DNA of 64,000 nt from Candidozyma auris. Lineage: Eukaryota > Ascomycota > Pichiomycetes > Serinales > Metschnikowiaceae. The stretch is taken from positions 3,084,136-3,148,135 of the forward strand of contig NC_072812.1 of NCBI RefSeq assembly GCF_003013715.1, given 5' to 3'. A program made the position numbers and the translations under genes. Below, piece after piece: positions 59,815 to 64,000 of this stretch. The notes under the pieces are model-generated. The model did not search any database. It was not told where the DNA came from and saw only the letters and a list, made by a program, of their open reading frames with translations. Position 1 is the first letter of the stretch. The number at the start of each line of letters is the position of its first letter.

Positions 59815-61532
59815 CGCGCGGGGAAGTATATAAGAACGCGTATTTTCCGAATTCTCTCTTCTTCTTTTTTTTTTTCCTTGGGGGTTGGCCTTGTTCACCA
59901 ACCCCCCTGCTGTATATATACCTGTGATCGTTGTACCAGGTTACAGCAGTCAGTGGATCTGGGTTGCTCCATCTCAAAGCTCATAACCTGATGAACGCCA
60001 TTTGGCACAACGCCTATGGCTTCACAAATTTACACAGAATATGCGGTTGTCAGACACTTTGCCTGTCCAAGACACCGCTTACAAAGATTATCAAAAGTCA
60101 GTGTTGGCAGGACGCTTAATCACCGTCCAAAATGCCTCACTGTTCTACCTAAAAGAATGTCGTTAACGGCCGCCATAACAAGACTTTTTTTTTTAATAAA
60201 ATTTTTTTTTGGTCTACAAATCGAGAAACCAGCCACTGTAAGACTTTTATAATAGTAACATCCGCTCAATAGCTCTTTTTCTCTACGCATGATGCCTTGT
60301 TGGTGAGCCTACGGACAAGCTGTACTTCCGAGCTGTTCCAAGGCTGTTAATCACATCTACTTTTTCTTGACTCTCTGCGTTCGCTTTTGCCCGGCGTCGA
60401 TTTCACCTATAATGAGCACGGGCAGGGCATCGTAAGTAAAGGGTTACTTTTCGAAACACCACATGTGAGAGTTCCCTTCGTAGTATAAGCTAAAATGTTC
60501 TTCGATCACGACTCATACCACAATTTGTGCCATGTGCTTTTAGCGCAATGTAACAACTTTGAACTGGGGAAAGAATATACGTTGACGCCGAAATATCTGC
60601 GGTTTCATCGCCAATGATTTTCATTGTGAATAGATAATTGAGTGTGTTCAAGAATTCTTTGGAACCTCACCTGGACCACACAATCAGTTAATTTACTTTT
60701 TACATGGTGTCATGGTGCAATAAACTACTTTGGGGGTGGTCCTTGAGAAAGTTCAAATACAGGCTGGGCTCTCTTAGGCTTCTAGACAGACGCTTCTGCG
60801 ATATCAACACTTTTGCGACACACACAACACTCTTGGCCAGGTGGGAGAGCTCAGGACACTATTTCGGGTAAAACCAAGGCTAGCTAAAATATATTTGGTG
60901 GGATAAAAGCAAATTCTGATTTTTAGTGGTGCTTTCAAATTCTATATTCTTGGTCGCGTAGTGAAACTGTACAAATCTTGCAAAACGCATAGTCATCGTT
61001 CCGTAAACTATTAGATTCGCATAAATTGACTTTTGACAAACTTATATCTCTTGGTTACGATTAGATACTAGCGTACCACAGAGAATTATATACACTTAAT
61101 GGCTAGGTTCAGGACGTTCGGATTAGTCCATGCGACTCTCGCTTTATCGACTTCCTGTGGTCCTAACATGAACTGTCAAATAATATAAACCGTGATACGG
61201 AAGAAAATGCTATAAATAACAGAGTGGGTTGTTTTTCCCGATACGAGAATCGATGAATTGAAATGATCCTTCTCACTTTATGGCAACATGTTATCGTGTA
61301 TCTTTTCTATTGATGTAACTCTTCTCAATATATTATGCCAGTTTACGAGCATTCTAAGGACAACTGTTGAGGATAGAAGACAGTTCAAGTTACATACTCT
61401 CGGCTCTAAAGCTTTTCCGTTTATGTGACAAAAAAAGAAGAAAAAAAAAAGAAAAAAAAGAAGAAATCAAGATCTCTGACGCAATTAACAAGCACTTTTA
61501 TTGAAACCTTGGAAAAGAACTACAAGACGCTC
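59815..61532. other. Gene-poor subtelomeric DNA
   Basis: 1.7 kb, AT-rich, no ORF with protein content. It holds a TATATAAG at 59827, the hairpin at 59880, two long T runs at about 60186-60213 and a purine-only A/G tract at 61430-61466. Confidence 0.55.
59880..59906. other. Perfect 9-bp inverted repeat (G-rich hairpin)
   Basis: GGGGGTTGG (59880-59888) pairs exactly with CCAACCCCC (59898-59906) around a 9-base loop. It follows a T run and a TATATAAG 46 nt earlier, so it could form at the 5' end of a transcript. No function known. Confidence 0.6.
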
Positions 61533-61829
61533 CTAGCTATAGAAGGTTCCATGACAGTTTACGCCAAGACAGGTTTGAGTAGAGTTTGAAGGACAAAATC
61601 GAGACTGTCCAGACGACCCTTGCTTTGTCAGTAAGTCTGACCAGACCGAATTAATCCAACTTGTGCATCTCATCAGATCAGGATTCATAAAATCCTTGGT
61701 ACCATAGACTGTAAAGCTAAAATACACAATTGCGTTGGTGTTAATAACAAGGCCAAACACCGTTCCTTAACTCCAAAGAACATAACTAGGGCCAGAAACA
61801 CGAGGAATTTTAATCATCCAGGCGATCTT
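61533..61829 (-). pseudogene. Possible gene relic with one in-frame stop
   Basis: A minus-strand frame is open from 61829 to 61533 except for TAA at 61767-61769. The product is protein-like with aromatic and Cys-containing segments (VFGLVINTNAIVYFSFTVYG; SRFCPSNSTQTCLGVNC). There is no convincing start for a full gene. Family unknown. Confidence 0.25.
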
Positions 61830-62153
61830 CTACAAACATTTGAAACATGAATGTTCCAATGGGTATTGGCAGCTATTTTAGACTTGATTCTAGCGGCACT
61901 TGCCTATCTCAATCCTAGCATTTACAAGAACTTCATCAATGAAGTCTTCTGTAATATCGAAACTGTGGTATTAGGAAGTGGGGCGGGAAGTGCAATACAC
62001 ACAAAGGACTCGTAGATAATATCTCAAGTCTCTAGCTTAGCCAAACTACATCGGGGAAGTTTTTTGGGGTTTTTATTGAAAATCATATTTAAGACAATAT
62101 CATATATTCAAGGAGACTAAGTTGCATTACCGGGTAATAAGTGGTCACGCTGT

Positions 62154-62525
62154 TTAGAAAGGTATCAAACTGTCGGCTACAATCTTTGCAACATCCGCCA
62201 AGATATCACTGACGAGCTTACCAACATCAATCACCACGGCAGGCACATTGGCTTCAGAGGTGGCCTCATCTCTTTTAGAGACGATGCTGTCTCTCTTGTC
62301 CAAGTCTAATGGAGCAAGAATTGGCCCAAAAAATTCCTTCTTATTGACGCCAGCGTCAGCCAAAACGTTCGAGACATCATTGACGACGTGACCGAGAAGA
62401 TTTTCAATATCTTGCAAAATAACGACAGTGTTATCTCTTTTAGCCATCTCAGTAGAGGCAACTAGAGTAGCAGAAACAGCGGAAGTGGCAACAAGGCCAG
62501 AGACGACAGCGGTGGAGAATTTCAT
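62154..62525 (-). CDS. Small secreted precursor with Kex2-type sites
   Basis: 123 aa. Signal peptide MKFSTAVVSGLVATSAVSA (1-19) with a good cleavage site. Dibasic Lys-Arg pairs at 29-30, 77-78 and 84-85, each followed by Asp, are typical Kex2 substrates. Cleavage would release a peptide of about 31-78 and one of 86-123. Each holds a similar amphipathic helix: one begins VVILQDIENLLGHVVNDV, the other VVIDVGKLVSDILADVAKIV. No Cys, no GPI signal. TTTGCAACCA-type element upstream (62678-62688). Inferred: secreted, processed helical peptides or a small cell-surface protein. Function unknown; activity should not be assumed. Confidence 0.7.
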   Translation of the reverse strand: MKFSTAVVSGLVATSAVSATLVASTEMAKRDNTVVILQDIENLLGHVVNDVSNVLADAGVNKKEFFGPILAPLDLDKRDSIVSKRDEATSEANVPAVVIDVGKLVSDILADVAKIVADSLIPF

Positions 62526-63301
62526 TGCGATTGAGAAATTGAATTGAGTTCAGAAAAAGTGAAGTGAAGGGTCAGCTGAAGTAGGAAAACTACGAATTTA
62601 AATAGTTCTCTGGTGTGGCATGTCAAAATAGGGATTGTCCCCCATTTTGCGGTTATGCAATCATATCCCATGATTTGTGGTTGCAAAAAAAGGGTTTGGG
62701 ATCGACCACGGGCTAAAGCGCAAAAGCATAATAGGTTTAGCTTTCAACATTAAGATTTCGTCGAGCGAGAATAACTCCAATGTGAATATTGAAACCATCA
62801 TTTTCTCGGCCTTACCCATGAATTTCCTAAAAATATTCATGTACATTATCGTGTTGACGCTCCAGCTCTGAGTGAGGCTGCAAGATGTAGAGTTTCCGAA
62901 GGGCTGAGCCGCAAAGGGAGGTAATTACACAAAAAGATAAACATTACCTTGAAATCAATGAGTGATTAGGATGCGCACAAGCTCCGTTTTGGCTTTAGTA
63001 GACCATTGTTTTTGAAAAGCAAAGCTCACAATGCAATGCGCTTTGCTGTCAAACCTTACCGTCTCACGAAGTAGAAGTCGCCTCGAGATGTACACGGATG
63101 AGCCTGTACCTTTAGTCTACGAGGTTACTGCACTGTTTGATAATAATTTCTGACCCATAAAGGAAGAGAAGCAAATGATTCTTGTGAGTTTACAACATCG
63201 CAAAATAAAAGCGGAATCCGTATCTTCATGCAAACCAACCCGGGAGATCTACATCGGAAAAACATCAAAACAGCAATTTAAGAGCTCATGGTGAACTCGT
63301 G
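62526..63301. other. Subtelomeric intergenic region
   Basis: 776 nt; promoter of the secreted-precursor gene, including TTTAAATA near 62596 and TGGTTGCAAAA at 62678-62688. No other gene seen. Confidence 0.45.
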
Positions 63302-63735
63302 TTAAATACAAGCAAATACCCTAGAACAGGTGTGGATTCCGAGGATTGTTTCCAAGTTTGTGTAATTATCAATATCGTCCACAAGTCGCTTTCCGTTCTT
63401 CAGTGTAACCTTCTCGACAAGTTCGCCAACATCACCTAGCTCCTCAAGCTGGTACTCGGCAGCTTTCGCTTGATCTCTTCCCACAGAGATAAAATGTCGT
63501 CTTCTTCAAGTACTTCCCCAAGACATCTCTCAGTAAAATTTGATTTTTTAAGAAACTGAATACCCTCACTTCGTATTTGAATTGCGCGTAATGTTTCCAA
63601 CGGCTAGGGATGAGGAAGCCATGGCCGAGAATCAGGGATAATGTTTTCATCCTCCTCTTCCTCTTCTTTCTCATCCTCATCCTCTTCATCCTCTTCAACG
63701 TCAGATCCTACCTTCCTTATTATACTGTAGTCCTT
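63302..63735 (-). pseudogene. Telomere-proximal gene remnant, stop and frameshift
   Basis: One minus-strand frame runs from 63735 through a long Glu/Asp-rich segment, meets TAG at 63604-63606, then continues as a charged helical segment (LGEVLEEDDILSLWEEIK). A one-step frame change then leads into the next segment (YQLEELGDVGELVEKVTLKN), ending at 63302. The N-terminus is missing toward the telomere. At least two disabling changes make it non-functional. Family not recognised. Confidence 0.5.
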
Positions 63736-63786
63736 CTAAAATACCTATACGTTGACGTTGTAAATAACTCGAGTTAAATTGTTCAC

Positions 63787-64000
63787 GTTTCTTAGGTGGT
63801 GTCTGGGTTTTTAGGTGGTGTCTGGGTTTTCTTAGGTGGTGTCTGGTTTTTAGGTGGTGTCTGGGTTTTCTTAGGTGGTGTCTGGGTTTCTTAGGTGGTG
63901 TCTGGGTTTCTTAGGTGGTGTCTTGGTTTTCTTAGGTGGTGTCTGGGTTTTCTTAGGTGGTGTCTGGGTTTTCTTAGGTGGTGTCTGGGTTTCTTAGGTG
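63787..64000 (+). repeat. Telomeric repeat array
   Basis: Ten tandem copies plus a partial unit of TTAGGTGGTGTCTGGGTTTC, running to the end of the window. Unit length varies from 18 to 21 because the T run before the next TTAGG has two to five Ts and the C is sometimes absent; one unit has TTGG for TGGG and one GG for GGG. The G/T-rich strand points 5' to 3' toward the window end, as at a right telomere. The GGTGT core resembles long-unit telomeres of Candida-group yeasts. Confidence 0.93.

Noticed and set aside
60412..60437. ATG followed after 17 bases by GTAAGT, looking like a short first exon
   Set aside because: No TACTAAC, acceptor or open frame follows.
62677..62871. 64-codon plus-strand ORF upstream of the secreted precursor
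   Set aside because: GTG start, promoter region, no protein features beyond chance.
63787..64000. CRISPR-like array of short repeats
   Set aside because: Units are head-to-tail without unique spacers, at a eukaryotic chromosome end: telomere repeats.

Overview
This is a 64 kb right-hand chromosome end from a budding yeast (Saccharomycotina). It has compact genes, about 45-50% GC by eye, few and very short introns with a TACTAAC branch site, and single-copy orthologues of many S. cerevisiae genes. CTG codons fall at positions where homologues carry Ser or another polar residue (GSY1 codon 15, ATX1 codon 21, RPB2 codon 158). This suggests the CUG-Ser clade, most plausibly the Metschnikowiaceae (Clavispora / Candida auris-haemulonii side). 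The clade is an inference; the species cannot be fixed from the window.

Positions 1-57 kb are ordinary gene-dense chromosome. In order: GSY1 (5' cut by the window edge), LSM4 (spliced), an unknown basic protein, a YBL086C-like NT-C2 protein, an unknown Ser-rich protein, CIA2, a TRAPPC11-like gene with an apparent -1 frameshift, the FKBP12 gene, a small ORF, an Art10-like alpha-arrestin, TOM70, TEP1 (PTEN), LSM12, EPT1/CPT1, TOM22, FAR11, a YKR070W-like HAD protein, a Sos7/Kre28-like kinetochore protein, a PEX11/PEX34-like membrane protein, DSL1, ATX1, a spliced REEP/HVA22 protein, MRP20-RPB2 (divergent), MRPL23-RPB7 (divergent), a SIZ-type SUMO ligase, cytosolic/mitochondrial ArgRS, an unknown protein, a RUP1-like UBA protein and a duplicated arrestin-like PPxY protein.

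From about 57.4 kb the character changes to subtelomeric: a four-TM Cys-rich membrane protein, about 3 kb of AT-rich DNA with decayed gene fragments, a small secreted Kex2-type precursor, a broken gene next to the end, and from 63787 to 64000 a tandem array of 18-21 bp telomere-like repeats running off the window.

Functionally the window holds mitochondrial protein import (TOM70, TOM22), mitoribosome (uL23m, uL13m), Pol II subunits (RPB2, RPB7), Golgi/ER tethering (TRAPPC11, DSL1), phospholipid synthesis and phosphoinositide control (EPT1, TEP1), and Rsp5/SUMO regulation (two arrestin-like proteins, RUP1-like, SIZ-like). The most interesting cross-window signal is the 11-mer TTTCGCAGCCA. It occurs exactly seven times, always between genes, with several one- or two-base variants also upstream of genes. 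It looks like the site of an abundant promoter-binding factor.
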